A stretch of 64,000 nt of DNA from assembly GCF_016616235.1 (NCBI RefSeq), contig NZ_CP067100.1, positions 5,267,001 to 5,331,000 on the forward strand, read 5' to 3'. Source of the stretch: Bradyrhizobium diazoefficiens. Its GTDB lineage: Bacteria; Pseudomonadota; Alphaproteobacteria; Rhizobiales; Xanthobacteraceae. Numbering within the stretch: position 1 is the first letter of the stretch; every line of letters starts with the position of its first letter. The translations under genes were made by a program, and so were the position numbers. The notes under the pieces are model-generated. The model was given only the letters and a program-made list of their open reading frames with translations, was not told where the DNA came from and made no database searches. Positions 1 through 8,584 of this stretch are shown one piece after another.

Positions 1-1975
1 AGTCGGCGTAGCGCGCATCGACATAGGCGATGTTGCCCCAGAGACGCAAAGGCTCGATCGGGCGCACGGACGCCGCAAGCTCTACGCCTTTCGACTCCTG
101 CCGTCCGGCGATATTGAGCGCCATGCCGCCGGCGGCGGCATAGACGTTCTTGCGCAGGATGTCGTAGGCGGAGAACGACCATTCCGCCCGGTTGTCCCAG
201 AACAGATGCTTGACGCCGGTCTCATAGGTGCGCGTGGTGGTCAGGTCGAGCGGTTGGGTCGGCAAAAGCAGGAAAATGTTACTGGCGGAAACGTCGGCGC
301 CGGTGGCGTACTGGCTGAACAAGGTCAGGCCGGGGACGGCCTCCCAGGTGTAGCCGATGCGGCCGGTGACCGGTGCCCAGTCGTTCGTGAACGGGAAGCC
401 CGCGTTCTCCAAACCGAACTGGTCGGTTGAGTTGCGGTCGAGCCCGATATGCTCGACGCGCAGGCCGCCGATCAGCGCGAAGGTTCGCGTCAGCTTCAGC
501 CGATCCTCGAACGACAGCGCCTCGTTATCGATACGCGCGGTCTGCTGTTTGGTCGTGAGCACGCCGTAATAGCCGCGCGGAGAATCGACCAGAGGGATAT
601 GATCGAACGGGAAGTTCGCCGCGCCCGGCCTGACAAAGTCGAGATAGCTTGACGACAATGTCGTAACCAGGCGGTTGTCGAAGCCTGCGATGTCAGTGTC
701 CCAGACCAAGTCGGTGATGTTGCCGACGAGGCGCTGGCTGTGCGCGACGTAAAAGCGCTCGCGATACACATCGTTCGTCGTGGAATCGAACGCCTCGATC
801 TCGTTGTTGAACCAGCTGCGCTCCGCGCCGTAGCCATAGGCCTGGCTTTTCAGCGTCAGGTCGGGCGCCAGCTTCAACTCGAATCCGCCGCGCAGCCACA
901 CCTCCTGCGCAACGTTGCGATTGTCGAGAACGTTGTAGTTGGTGTTGAAGGTGCGGTCGTCGATCGTGACTGCGCCAAGATCAGTCCGGTTGGAATAGTT
1001 GCCCGAGACGATGCCGCTCGTAGCATGCGAGCCGCTGAAAGCGACCGGCACCAATGGCGCGCCCCAATAGGCCTCCGAGCGATCCTCGCGGTACTCGATC
1101 GCGCCCCAGACCTTGAGGCTGTCTGAGATCCGGTAGTTGAGCTGGCCGGAGACGTCCAGCGTCCTGGTATTGGTATCGTCGGCAAAGCCGTTGAGCGAGG
1201 AGCGGCTGATGTCGAAGCGATAGTCGAGTCCCTCTACATTGGTGCTGCCGCCGGAGCCGTAATGCGCGCGGAAGGAGTTCAATGAATCCCAGGAGAAATT
1301 GGCCTCATTCCGGATCGGGCCGGTGTGCGGCTGCTTGGTGGCGAAATTGATGGCGCCGCCGGCCGCGCCCTCGCCCGACATCAGCGAGGCCGGGCCTTTC
1401 AGGATTTCCACGGCCTCCAGATTGGCGGTGTCCATGATCCGCGACGTCATGTTCTGCGGACCGATCTTGATGCCGTGGTAGAGCGTGTTGATCTGGCTGT
1501 TGGTGAAGCCGCGCATCGAGAAGGCAGCGGGCTCGGCGGGATTGTCGCCGGAGGTGAGACCGACCGCGCCTTGCGCCACCTCGGACACGGTGCGGTAGCC
1601 CTGCTCGCCGATAGTCTCGGCCGAGATCACCTCGATGGTCGCGGGCGTCTGACGCACCGTCAGGCCGAGGCGCGAGGCGCTTTCCGCGACTGCATTGCTG
1701 TTGAGCGGTGTTTGCGCCGCTGCCGTCGGCACTGCGGGCTTGGGCGCGGTCGGTGCGGCCGCTGGCCTGCGCGCTGCCGCGCGGCGCGGGCCTCGCGCTT
1801 CGCGGGCGGCTAGCCTTGCCGGCTTGCGCGATTGGGCGGGCGAGACCTCGACGGGCGGCAGCGGCTCGCGCGCCTGCTGCGCCAGCGCGGCAGGGATATC
1901 GGCCGCCGCAAGCGACGTGAGCGCGGCGGATGCGAGCAGGAATGTGCGCGGTCGTACGATACGGATGCAAGACAC
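1..1975 (-). CDS. TonB-dependent outer-membrane receptor (3' end beyond window)
   Basis: Outer-membrane receptor that takes up a scarce ligand using TonB energy. The frame is open from a GTG at 1975 to the window edge (about 658 codons), so the C-terminal barrel end is missing. The first ~33 residues form a signal peptide (basic start, hydrophobic stretch, AxA-type end). A Pro/Ala-rich linker follows, then the plug domain with an RGF motif, an EILKGPASLMSGEGAAGG segment and INF, then barrel strands. The plug resembles the FhuA/FoxA siderophore class more than classical BtuB. A GAGG lies about 9 nt before the GTG. A cobalamin riboswitch occupies the leader, so the cargo is probably a corrinoid, a cobalt chelate or a related compound; that is inferred from regulation only. 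Confidence 0.92.
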   Translation of the reverse strand, partial: MSCIRIVRPRTFLLASAALTSLAAADIPAALAQQAREPLPPVEVSPAQSRKPARLAAREARGPRRAAARRPAAAPTAPKPAVPTAAAQTPLNSNAVAESASRLGLTVRQTPATIEVISAETIGEQGYRTVSEVAQGAVGLTSGDNPAEPAAFSMRGFTNSQINTLYHGIKIGPQNMTSRIMDTANLEAVEILKGPASLMSGEGAAGGAINFATKQPHTGPIRNEANFSWDSLNSFRAHYGSGGSTNVEGLDYRFDISRSSLNGFADDTNTRTLDVSGQLNYRISDSLKVWGAIEYREDRSEAYWGAPLVPVAFSGSHATSGIVSGNYSNRTDLGAVTIDDRTFNTNYNVLDNRNVAQEVWLRGGFELKLAPDLTLKSQAYGYGAERSWFNNEIEAFDSTTNDVYRERFYVAHSQRLVGNITDLVWDTDIAGFDNRLVTTLSSSYLDFVRPGAANFPFDHIPLVDSPRGYYGVLTTKQQTARIDNEALSFEDRLKLTRTFALIGGLRVEHIGLDRNSTDQFGLENAGFPFTNDWAPVTGRIGYTWEAVPGLTLFSQYATGADVSASNIFLLLPTQPLDLTTTRTYETGVKHLFWDNRAEWSFSAYDILRKNVYAAAGGMALNIAGRQESKGVELAASVRPIEPLRLWGNIAYVDARYAD

Positions 1976-2103
1976 GGCGTTGGACCTCGGTATGACGTCA
2001 GTGGCACGTCACAGCGAACCAAGCTCCCATGTTCCGGCTTGTCAGCCGTCCGATGAAGCCGAATGTCTGTACTCCCCGACCGACATCTTCGCGTGTGACC
2101 ACG

Positions 2104-2279
2104 GCTGACGGCAGGTCTCCTGGCTCGCGGGTCGTGACCGCTTCGTCGCCTTCCCGGGACCGAGGACCCAGTGGCATCTGACGAAGGATTCACCGCTTAC
2201 AGTTGCGGGGGCAGCTACGGCATTGGGGACAATGTCCCCGCACCGCATTCCCTTTTCATCCCCTCTCGGGGAAACCGTC
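2104..2279 (-). promoter_or_regulatory. Cobalamin riboswitch 1 (leader of the TonB receptor)
   Basis: Read on the minus strand this has the AdoCbl riboswitch core in order: GGGAATGCGGTG, GCTGCCCCCGCAACTGTAAGCGG, the B12 box GCCACTG (2175-2169), GGGAAGGCG, then the 3' block CGCGAGCCAGGAGACCTGCC. The known class represses the downstream gene when adenosylcobalamin is plentiful. It ends about 130 nt before the receptor GTG. Confidence 0.95.
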
Positions 2280-2285
2280 GCGAAC

Positions 2286-2314
2286 ATGTAGGATTACGAC
2301 TAACACAGAGTCAA
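2286..2314 (-). promoter_or_regulatory. Putative sigma-70 promoter for riboswitch 1 transcript
   Basis: On the minus strand TTGACT (2314-2309) and CTACAT (2291-2286) are separated by 17 nt. Transcription would begin near 2279, exactly where the riboswitch fold should start. Prediction from motif and position only. Confidence 0.5.
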
Positions 2315-2366
2315 TGTGCAAGCTGCGGCGTTGTTGCCGCAGCGCCCAACTTCCCTGGAGACGAGC

Positions 2367-2939
2367 ATGGAAGGCGAGACCTTCCTCTGGCTGATTCGGC
2401 ATGCACCGGTCGACGGCGTCAAAGGCACGATCCATGCCGCCGACGCGCCGGCCGATCTCGGCGACCGCGCGCAGTTGGATACGCTGCGACAGCGCCTGCC
2501 GCGAAACGCCGCGAGCTATGCCAGCCCGGCGCGGCGCACGGCCGAGACGGCGCGCGCGCTGGGGCTCGAACCGATGCTGGTGAGCGAATTCAGTGAGCAG
2601 GACTTTGGCGGCTGGATCGGTCGTCGACATGACGAGCTTGCCGCGACCGGTGGCAAGGCCTACGCACAGTTCTGGAGCGATCCGGCACGCGGACGGCCGC
2701 CAGGCGGCGAGAGTTTTGAAGACCAGGTCGCGCGTGTCCGGCTGGGACTCTCGCGGATCGGAGCTGGACCAGCAACACTCGTCGTCCATTCCGGCACGAT
2801 CCGCGCGGCGCTGTGCATCGCGCTGGACCTCACGCCGGAGGCCGCCTTGCGCTTCGTGATAGATCCGCTGTCGCTGACCCGGATCGACCGTCTCGCCAGC
2901 GGCTGGCGCGTCGTCTCCGCCAATCAGCGGATCAGCTAG
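2367..2939 (+). CDS. cobC: Histidine phosphatase family protein, probable alpha-ribazole phosphatase
   Basis: A 190-residue protein of the phosphoglycerate-mutase-like superfamily. The catalytic LIRHAP motif is near residue 9, the second Arg/Glu block (SPARRTAETA, then EQDFGGWIG) is central, and the second catalytic His is in VVHSGTIRA. Family members in this setting remove phosphate from alpha-ribazole phosphate or adenosylcobalamin phosphate in nucleotide-loop assembly. The ATG at 2367 has GGAG 6 nt upstream and places RHG close to the N-terminus, as is usual. It is plus-strand and its 3' end overlaps the 3' end of cobT by 8 nt. Substrate is inferred from context; the superfamily is broad. 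Confidence 0.8.
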   Translation: MEGETFLWLIRHAPVDGVKGTIHAADAPADLGDRAQLDTLRQRLPRNAASYASPARRTAETARALGLEPMLVSEFSEQDFGGWIGRRHDELAATGGKAYAQFWSDPARGRPPGGESFEDQVARVRLGLSRIGAGPATLVVHSGTIRAALCIALDLTPEAALRFVIDPLSLTRIDRLASGWRVVSANQRIS

Positions 2940-3984
2940 GGCGATCCGGCACATTGGCCTGCGCAAACGTCGCCATGCCGTTGTGGAGCGCGCAAGCGAA
3001 GCGCACCAGCGGCAGCGCGATGGCGGCGCCCGATCCTTCGCCGAGCCTGAGATCGAGGCTGATCAGCGGCTGCACGTTCAGCGCGCGCAGCACCAGCCGA
3101 TGGCCCTGCTCGGCCGATCGATGCGATGGCAACAGGAACGGCTGGCACGACGGGTTCAGCCGCACCGCTGCCAGCGCCGCAACCGACACGATGAAGCCGT
3201 CGATCAATACAGGGATGCGGCGCTGTGCAGCCGCGATGATGGCGCCGCAGATCACCGCAATTTCCAGGCCGCCGACAGCACACAGGATTTTTTCGGGCGA
3301 AGCGCCCGCAACACCATGGCGGGCAAGCGCGGCATCGATCACGCGCGCCTTGTGCACGCGGCCGGCCGCATCGACACCGGTGCCGCTGCCCGCAATTTCC
3401 TCGGCGCTGATGCCGAGCAGGCTCGCGGCAACGGCGGCCGAGGTCGTGGTGTTGCCGATGCCCATCTCGCCGAAGATCAGCAGATCAGGCTGACCGGCCT
3501 CCGCACGCGCCACCGCGCGCTGGCCGGCTTCGAACGCAAACGCCAGCTCGGCAGGCGTGAGCGCGGCTTCGATGCTGAAATCGCGCGTGCCGCTGCGCGG
3601 CTTGTCCGTGACGACGCCACTCATCGCCTCCTGTGCCAGTGTCCCGGCGTCGACCACTTCCAGGGTCGAACCAAGCTCGCGCGCCAGCACCGAGATCGCG
3701 GCGCCGCCGGAGGCGAAATTCGCCATCATCGCGATCGTGACGGCTTGCGGATAGGCCGACACGCCCTGCGCGACGATGCCGTGATCGCCGGCAAAGACGA
3801 TGATCGGCACCCGCGCCGCACGCGGCTGCTCGGTCGCCTGCAGGCCTGCAAGCTCGATCGCGAGCTGCTCGAGCCGGCCGAGCGCGCCGGTCGGCTTTGT
3901 CAGTTGCGCCTGCCGCGCGATCGCCGCGTCGCGGTGGGCCGCGGAGATCTCGGGGCACTTTCGATAGACCCATTCCGGGAGCAT
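2932..3984 (-). CDS. cobT: Nicotinate-nucleotide--dimethylbenzimidazole phosphoribosyltransferase
   Basis: Transfers phosphoribose from nicotinate mononucleotide to 5,6-dimethylbenzimidazole, giving alpha-ribazole phosphate, the lower-ligand nucleotide. The 350-residue length fits the family. Visible marks are the KPTGALGRLE block near residue 30, FAGDHGIVAQGVSAYPQ, GEMGIGNTTTSAA, and the catalytic Glu at 316 in LRLGEGSGAA (E317 in Salmonella CobT). The ATG at 3984 has GAGG just upstream; longer extensions lack support. It lies 10 nt after cobF and probably ends the riboswitch-led cbiM-cobF-cobT unit. This is CobU in Pseudomonas denitrificans nomenclature and is not the chelatase subunit also called CobT. 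Confidence 0.96.
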   Translation of the reverse strand: MLPEWVYRKCPEISAAHRDAAIARQAQLTKPTGALGRLEQLAIELAGLQATEQPRAARVPIIVFAGDHGIVAQGVSAYPQAVTIAMMANFASGGAAISVLARELGSTLEVVDAGTLAQEAMSGVVTDKPRSGTRDFSIEAALTPAELAFAFEAGQRAVARAEAGQPDLLIFGEMGIGNTTTSAAVAASLLGISAEEIAGSGTGVDAAGRVHKARVIDAALARHGVAGASPEKILCAVGGLEIAVICGAIIAAAQRRIPVLIDGFIVSVAALAAVRLNPSCQPFLLPSHRSAEQGHRLVLRALNVQPLISLDLRLGEGSGAAIALPLVRFACALHNGMATFAQANVPDRPS

Positions 3985-3994
3985 GCTGCCTCGC

Positions 3995-4744
3995 TTACGC
4001 CCTGCGCTTGAGAATGTAACTGTCCATGATCCAGCCATGCCGCTCGCGCGCGTCCTGACGCGCAGCAGCAATACGCGGGCCGGCCTCGGCCAGCGCGCCT
4101 GATATGATGATCTGATCGGACATGCCGAGATAAGCGCCCCAATAAATGTAAAACCCTGCCGGATCGAGCGCCTGAAACGCCGTGCCGCCGTCGAGCATCA
4201 CCACCACCGTATCGACACCTTGCGGCCAGCCGCCTTCACGCAAGCGCCGTCCGGTCGTAACCAGAAACGGCTCGCCGATGTCATTGAGCGGCAGCGCATG
4301 CGCCGCGCACAGCGCCTGAATCGAGGTGATGCCGGGCACGACTTCGATATCAGGCAAGGGATCGAGCCGCCGCGCAATGCGCAGCGAGGAATCATAGAGC
4401 GAGGGATCGCCCCAAATCAGCAGCGCGACCTTGCCTTCATGCCCGAGATGATCTGCGATCGTCCGTGACCAGGCCGCGGCGACGGCATCGTGCCAATCGT
4501 CCACGCCCTTGCGGTAATCAGCTTCATCGGCATCGCGCGCGGGAAGATCGAACTCGGCGATGTCCGTCTTGTCGCTGGTGAGCACGTCCGCGCAGATCGT
4601 GCGCCTGAGATCGGCGAGATCGGACTTTGCGCTCCCTTTACGCGGGATCAGGACGAGATCGGCCGAGTTGATGGCCGTGATCGCAGCGCGCGTGAGCTGC
4701 CCGGGATCGCCGCAACCGATGCCGATCAGGGAGAGTGTGAGCAT
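3995..4744 (-). CDS. cobF: Precorrin-6A synthase (deacetylating)
   Basis: SAM-dependent methylase of the aerobic pathway that methylates C-1 of precorrin-5 and releases acetate, giving precorrin-6A. It has 249 residues. The tetrapyrrole-methylase N-terminus reads IGIGCGDPGQLT, followed by LIWGDPSLYDS near residue 110 and VVPGITSIQ. CobF occurs only in the oxygen-dependent route, so with cobG it fixes the pathway type. It lies between cbiM (38 nt gap holding a perfect hairpin) and cobT (10 nt). Confidence 0.96.
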   Translation of the reverse strand: MLTLSLIGIGCGDPGQLTRAAITAINSADLVLIPRKGSAKSDLADLRRTICADVLTSDKTDIAEFDLPARDADEADYRKGVDDWHDAVAAAWSRTIADHLGHEGKVALLIWGDPSLYDSSLRIARRLDPLPDIEVVPGITSIQALCAAHALPLNDIGEPFLVTTGRRLREGGWPQGVDTVVVMLDGGTAFQALDPAGFYIYWGAYLGMSDQIIISGALAEAGPRIAAARQDARERHGWIMDSYILKRRA

Positions 4745-4752
4745 CGCGTGGT

Positions 4753-4775
4753 GGGGCGGCCATGGCGGCCGCCCC
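4753..4775 (-). repeat. Perfect 9-bp stem-loop in the cbiM-cobF gap
   Basis: GGGGCGGCC and GGCCGCCCC flank a 5-nt loop. The hairpin lies 7 nt after the cbiM stop and 8 nt before the cobF ATG, where no good ribosome-binding site is visible. It could modulate cobF translation or stabilise cbiM mRNA. No T-run follows, so it is unlikely to be a full terminator. Confidence 0.5.
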
Positions 4776-4782
4776 TTGTCTC

Positions 4783-5460
4783 TTAAGCCGCGTTATGCAG
4801 GCGCGGGGTGACGAGGCCGGGCGCGGTGACGCCGCGCAGCGATTTCGCCAGTGCCAGCACCGCGAGATCGGCCAGCGGCTCGATCACGATGACCAGCGCA
4901 TAGGAGGCCGCGAAGGTCGCGATGCTCGCGAGGTTGCTCATGGCAAAGCCGGAGCCGTAGAGCGCCCAGAACGCCACCCAGGCGATCACGCCGGCCTGAT
5001 AGGTCGTCGACAACGCCAGCGCCTGACGATACTTCAAATCGACATAGGCGGTGTTGCGCGCAATGATCCGTGTGGCGATCGCCTGGATGGGGAACAGCGG
5101 CACCAGCAGCGTGGTGACGTTCATGCCATATTGCGGCAGGTCGGCCGGCTCGAACAACACGCCCTGAAGCAGCAGGCCGAACGCGAGACCGAAGGCGGCG
5201 GGCGCCGCGCCAAACAGCAGGAACAGGGTCGAGCCGAGGATGAAGTGCACCTCGGAGACGCCAACCGGGAAGTGCGGCAGAATCTCGAAGAAAGTGAACA
5301 CGAGGGCGGTGGTGGCGAGCGTCCGCATCGCGAACGAGCCGATGCCCTGCTCGCGCACGGTCTCGGCCGCGAGCTTCAAGGCAACGCCGCCTGCGGCGAT
5401 GCCGGTTGCGTAACTCAAGACGAGCTTGGCGCCCGTCACGATTCCGGGTTCGATATGCAT
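4783..5460 (-). CDS. CbiM-like energy-coupling-factor permease (cobalt uptake)
   Basis: A polytopic membrane protein of 225 residues. It starts MHIEPGIV: the Met-His N-terminus is typical of CbiM/NikM, where His2 helps bind Co2+ or Ni2+ after the start Met stays in place. Roughly six hydrophobic segments follow, with a conserved VSEVHFILG block near residue 70. A cobalamin riboswitch directly upstream makes cobalt the likely substrate. No CbiN, CbiQ or CbiO gene is nearby, so energising partners are elsewhere or absent. The ATG has AGGAAGGA about 8 nt upstream. cobF and cobT follow in the same direction. Confidence 0.85.
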   Translation of the reverse strand: MHIEPGIVTGAKLVLSYATGIAAGGVALKLAAETVREQGIGSFAMRTLATTALVFTFFEILPHFPVGVSEVHFILGSTLFLLFGAAPAAFGLAFGLLLQGVLFEPADLPQYGMNVTTLLVPLFPIQAIATRIIARNTAYVDLKYRQALALSTTYQAGVIAWVAFWALYGSGFAMSNLASIATFAASYALVIVIEPLADLAVLALAKSLRGVTAPGLVTPRLHNAA

Positions 5461-5511
5461 GGCTCAGATCCTTCCTGCCGTCACACCCGACGGCCTTGGC
5501 CTCAAAACACG

Positions 5512-5700
5512 CACGGCCGGTCTCCTGGCTCGCGGTTCACAGGGGTTCTCCGGCCTTCCCGAACCTTGCGGCCCAGTGGCGGTTCGGAGCCCCTCACCGC
5601 TTACAGTCGCGGGGGCGGCTGGGGTTTTGGGCGCCGCAACTGGGTCCGCCCATCCCCATTCCCGATTATGCTCTAAGCGCTTTGCGCCGCGTCGAGCACC
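5512..5700 (-). promoter_or_regulatory. Cobalamin riboswitch 2 (leader of cbiM-cobF-cobT)
   Basis: On the minus strand the class core is clear: GGTGCTCGACG at the 5' end, CGGGAATGGGGATGG, GCCGCCCCCGCGACTGTAAG, the B12 box GCCACTG (5580-5574), GGGAAGGCC, and CGCGAGCCAGGAGACCGGCC at the 3' end. It ends about 50 nt before the cbiM ATG. Small stems (GGCCAAGGCC; CCGTC/GACGG) between riboswitch and RBS suggest translational control. A weak TTGACG at 5740-5735 is the best -35 candidate. It lies directly after the cobA stop, so some transcripts may also enter from cobA. Confidence 0.95.
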
Positions 5701-5763
5701 ATGCCTCTCCTGTGTGCCCCCATCGCCAGCCGGGCGTCAAGGGCCGAAGGGCGGCCGGAGCGC

Positions 5764-6495
5764 TCATGACGGATAATCTCCCGCCAGCGCGCCGAACAGG
5801 ATGACGGCGGCCGTCGAGGCGGCGCCACCGCGCGCAAGCTGTTCGGCAAGCTCGACAATGGTGGTGCGGACCAGCCGTTCGTCGTCGCGTCCAAGGGATT
5901 CGGCGAACAGCGCCGGAGTGCTTGGGGCGAGGCCGTGCGCGATCAATTTTGCGGCAAGATCCGGAAAGGTGCGCCGGCCCATATAGACCACGGTCGTCGC
6001 GTCAGGATCGGCCAGCGCCGCCCAGTTCAAATTCTGCGGCAGCTCGCCGGTGACGTCGGCCCCGGTGACGAACTGCACCCGGCGCGAGGTGTGACGCCGG
6101 GTCAGGGGAATGCCGGCTTGCGCAGCGGCCACGCAGGCCGAGGTGATGCCGGGAATGATCTCGTAGCCGATGCCGGCTTGACGCAGCGTCTCGAGCTCTT
6201 CCTCCAGCCGGCCAAAGATGCCGGCATCGCCCGATTTCAGGCGCACCACGCGCGCACCTGATACGGCATAGTCGACCAGGAGACGGTTGACGTGGTGCTG
6301 CTTGGTCGACGGCCGCCCCGCCCGCTTCCCCACCGCGACGAGATTGGCCCCGGGCCTGGCGAGATCGAGGATCGCGCCGGAGGCGAGGTCGTCATACAGC
6401 ACGACATCGGCCTCCCGCAGCCGTGCGGCACCCTTAAGAGTGAGAAGCTCGGGATCGCCGGGGCCGGCGGAGACGAAGGAGACAAAGCCGCTCAC
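5764..6495 (-). CDS. cobA: Uroporphyrinogen-III C-methyltransferase
   Basis: Adds two methyl groups (C-2 and C-7) to uroporphyrinogen III to make precorrin-2, the entry step to corrinoids and siroheme. It has 243 residues and is single-domain, without the CysG dehydrogenase/chelatase part. Seen: SAGPGDPELLTLKG at residues 9-22, VLYDDL, RLKSGDAGIFGR near residue 85-96, and IIPGITSA. The GTG start overlaps the cobB stop (GTGA). It is the last gene of the cobL-E-M-B-A run and is followed by riboswitch 2. Confidence 0.96.
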   Translation of the reverse strand: MSGFVSFVSAGPGDPELLTLKGAARLREADVVLYDDLASGAILDLARPGANLVAVGKRAGRPSTKQHHVNRLLVDYAVSGARVVRLKSGDAGIFGRLEEELETLRQAGIGYEIIPGITSACVAAAQAGIPLTRRHTSRRVQFVTGADVTGELPQNLNWAALADPDATTVVYMGRRTFPDLAAKLIAHGLAPSTPALFAESLGRDDERLVRTTIVELAEQLARGGAASTAAVILFGALAGDYPS

Positions 6496-7802
6496 CGGTC
6501 CTCCGCGATCAGATGAAAAAACGTGCCGGTGGCCTGTCCCCGCCGCGACCCGGTCTCCGCGATGACCGCGCCGGTCGCATCATGCACGACCGCCAGCGGC
6601 GTGTCAGGCTGCGCAAGAATGGTCGAATAGTGGAATTCATGGCCACGCAGGCGCGCGCCGGCCTGATGCCCGGGCATGGGCGCCGCAAGCGTGGCGAGTC
6701 GATAGCCCAGATGCATGCGGCGCTTGGCAAAGCTCGTCTCGAGGCCAAGCAGGCCCGTCATCTCATGGCAGACGCCGTCGGCATCGGTCAAAGCAGTCCC
6801 TAGCACCATATATCCTCCGCACTCGCCATGCACCGGGCGCGTCTCGGCGAAGGCGCGCAGGCCGGAACGGAAGCGCGCATTGGCGGCGATCTTGCCGGCG
6901 TGAAGCTCGGGATAGCCGCCGGGCAGCCAGCAGACATTGGCGCTCGCATCAGGGCCTTCATCGGCAAGCGGCGAGAATGTCGAGATCTCCGCACCCGCCG
7001 CCCGCCAGGCCTCCAGCATATGCGGATAGACGAAGGAGAACGCCGCATCGCGGGCGAGCGCAATGCGCTGCCCGGGCGGCGTCACGTTCAATGCATTTGT
7101 CGTTGGTTGCGGCGACCAGCCGGCGGCCGACCGCAGCACCGCATCGAGGTCAACATGCGCTGCGACGAAGCGCGCGGCTTCGTCGATCAGCTTGCCGATC
7201 TCGGCCTGCTCTTCAGCCTGCACCAGGCCGAGATGCCGCTTCGGCAGGCTGATCTCGGCATGGCGCGGCAGTGCGCCGAACACGGCGATGCCGGAATCGT
7301 TGAGCGCGCGCCGCACGAGATCTTCGTGGCGCGGGCTGGCGACACGGTTGAGCACGACGCCGGCAAGACGCAGGCCGGCGCGGTAATCGCGAAGGCCCGC
7401 GGCAATCGCCGCTGCCGTCTGCGCCTGTCCGGAGGGATCGATCACCAGCACCACCGGCCAGCCCAGCATCTCCGCGATGTCGGCGGTCGCCCCGGTGCCG
7501 GAGACACCGCGCGCGGCGACGCCGTCGAACAGGCCCATCGAGCCCTCGGCGAGCACGACATCGGCATCCGCGCCGCGGCTGACGAGATGCGCAATCGTCC
7601 CGCGGTCCATCGCCCAGCTGTCGACATTCACCGAAGCACGTCCCGTTGCGGCGGCATGAAAGGCGGGATCGATATAGTCGGGCCCGCTCTTGAAGCACTG
7701 CACGTTCAAGCCGCGATGGCGCCAGGCGCGGGCGAGCGCCAGCGTCAGCGTGGTTTTGCCGACGCCAGAGGCCGGCGCGGAGATGACGAGGCCTGCCGGC
7801 AT
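6492..7802 (-). CDS. cobB: Cobyrinate a,c-diamide synthase
   Basis: ATP- and glutamine-dependent amidation of the a and c side chains; in the aerobic pathway the substrate is hydrogenobyrinic acid. It has 436 residues. The P-loop SAPASGVGKTT is at residues 8-18, the synthetase core includes FKSGPDYIDP, and the C-terminal class-I glutaminase has its Cys in GECGGYMVLG and its His in GHEFHYS. The ATG at 7802 has GGAGG 7 nt upstream and forms TGATG with the cobM stop. A longer open frame upstream reads through cobM in another frame and is not real. Confidence 0.96.
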   Translation of the reverse strand: MPAGLVISAPASGVGKTTLTLALARAWRHRGLNVQCFKSGPDYIDPAFHAAATGRASVNVDSWAMDRGTIAHLVSRGADADVVLAEGSMGLFDGVAARGVSGTGATADIAEMLGWPVVLVIDPSGQAQTAAAIAAGLRDYRAGLRLAGVVLNRVASPRHEDLVRRALNDSGIAVFGALPRHAEISLPKRHLGLVQAEEQAEIGKLIDEAARFVAAHVDLDAVLRSAAGWSPQPTTNALNVTPPGQRIALARDAAFSFVYPHMLEAWRAAGAEISTFSPLADEGPDASANVCWLPGGYPELHAGKIAANARFRSGLRAFAETRPVHGECGGYMVLGTALTDADGVCHEMTGLLGLETSFAKRRMHLGYRLATLAAPMPGHQAGARLRGHEFHYSTILAQPDTPLAVVHDATGAVIAETGSRRGQATGTFFHLIAEDR

Positions 7803-8584
7803 CACGTCGCCTCCGGAAAGCGCGGCTCGGCGCCAACGGGACGGTAGCGGCGATCGTAATCGACGGCGTAAAGACGGCTCTCGTCGAAATCCGCCGCGCC
7901 AAGCGTCTTGCCGACCAGGATCAGCGCGGTGCGCTCCATCTCGGCTCCCACAGCGGCATCGAGGGTCGCGAGCGTCGCGCGGACGATGCGCTGGTCCGGC
8001 CAGCTCGCGCGCCAGACGATCGCGACCGGGCAGTTTTCCCCATAGTGCGGCGTCAGCTCCGCAATGACCTTGTCGAGCAGGTGGATCGACAGATGGATTG
8101 CGAGCACCGCGCCGGTTGCGGCAAAAGCGGCCAGCTTCTCGCCTTCCGGCATCGCGCTGGCGCGGCCCGGCGTGCGCGTTAGCACCACGCTCTGGGCGAG
8201 ACCCGGCAGCGTCAGCTCGGCCTCCAGCGCCGCCGCGGCGGCCGAGAAAGACGGCACGCCAGGTGTGACGGTGAAGGGAATGCCGAGCGCCCGCAAACGG
8301 CGAAGCTGCTCGCCCATCGCCGACCAGATCGAGAGATCGCCGGAATGCAGCCGCGCGACGTCCTTGCCCTCCGCATGCGCGGCGGCGATCTCCGCGATGA
8401 TCTCGTCGAGCGACAGCGGCGCCGTGTTGACGATGCGCGCCCCACGCGGGCAATGCGCCAGCACGCCTTCGGGCACCAGCGAGCCCGCATAGAGGCAGAC
8501 CGGACAGGCGGCGATCAAATCGCGGCCACGCAGCGTCAGCAAATCGGGAGCGCCCGGCCCGGCGCCGATGAAATGCACGGTCAT
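7802..8584 (-). CDS. cobM: Precorrin-4 C11-methyltransferase
   Basis: SAM-dependent methylation of precorrin-4 at C-11 to precorrin-5. A 260-residue tetrapyrrole methylase with [14 protein letters not shown] near the N-terminus, [11 protein letters not shown] (typical of CobM/CbiF), [11 protein letters not shown] at ~80-90 and [12 protein letters not shown]. Its start overlaps the cobE stop by 4 nt and its stop shares one base with the cobB ATG, so the trio is probably translationally coupled. Confidence 0.96.
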   Translation of the reverse strand: MTVHFIGAGPGAPDLLTLRGRDLIAACPVCLYAGSLVPEGVLAHCPRGARIVNTAPLSLDEIIAEIAAAHAEGKDVARLHSGDLSIWSAMGEQLRRLRALGIPFTVTPGVPSFSAAAAALEAELTLPGLAQSVVLTRTPGRASAMPEGEKLAAFAATGAVLAIHLSIHLLDKVIAELTPHYGENCPVAIVWRASWPDQRIVRATLATLDAAVGAEMERTALILVGKTLGAADFDESRLYAVDYDRRYRPVGAEPRFPEAT

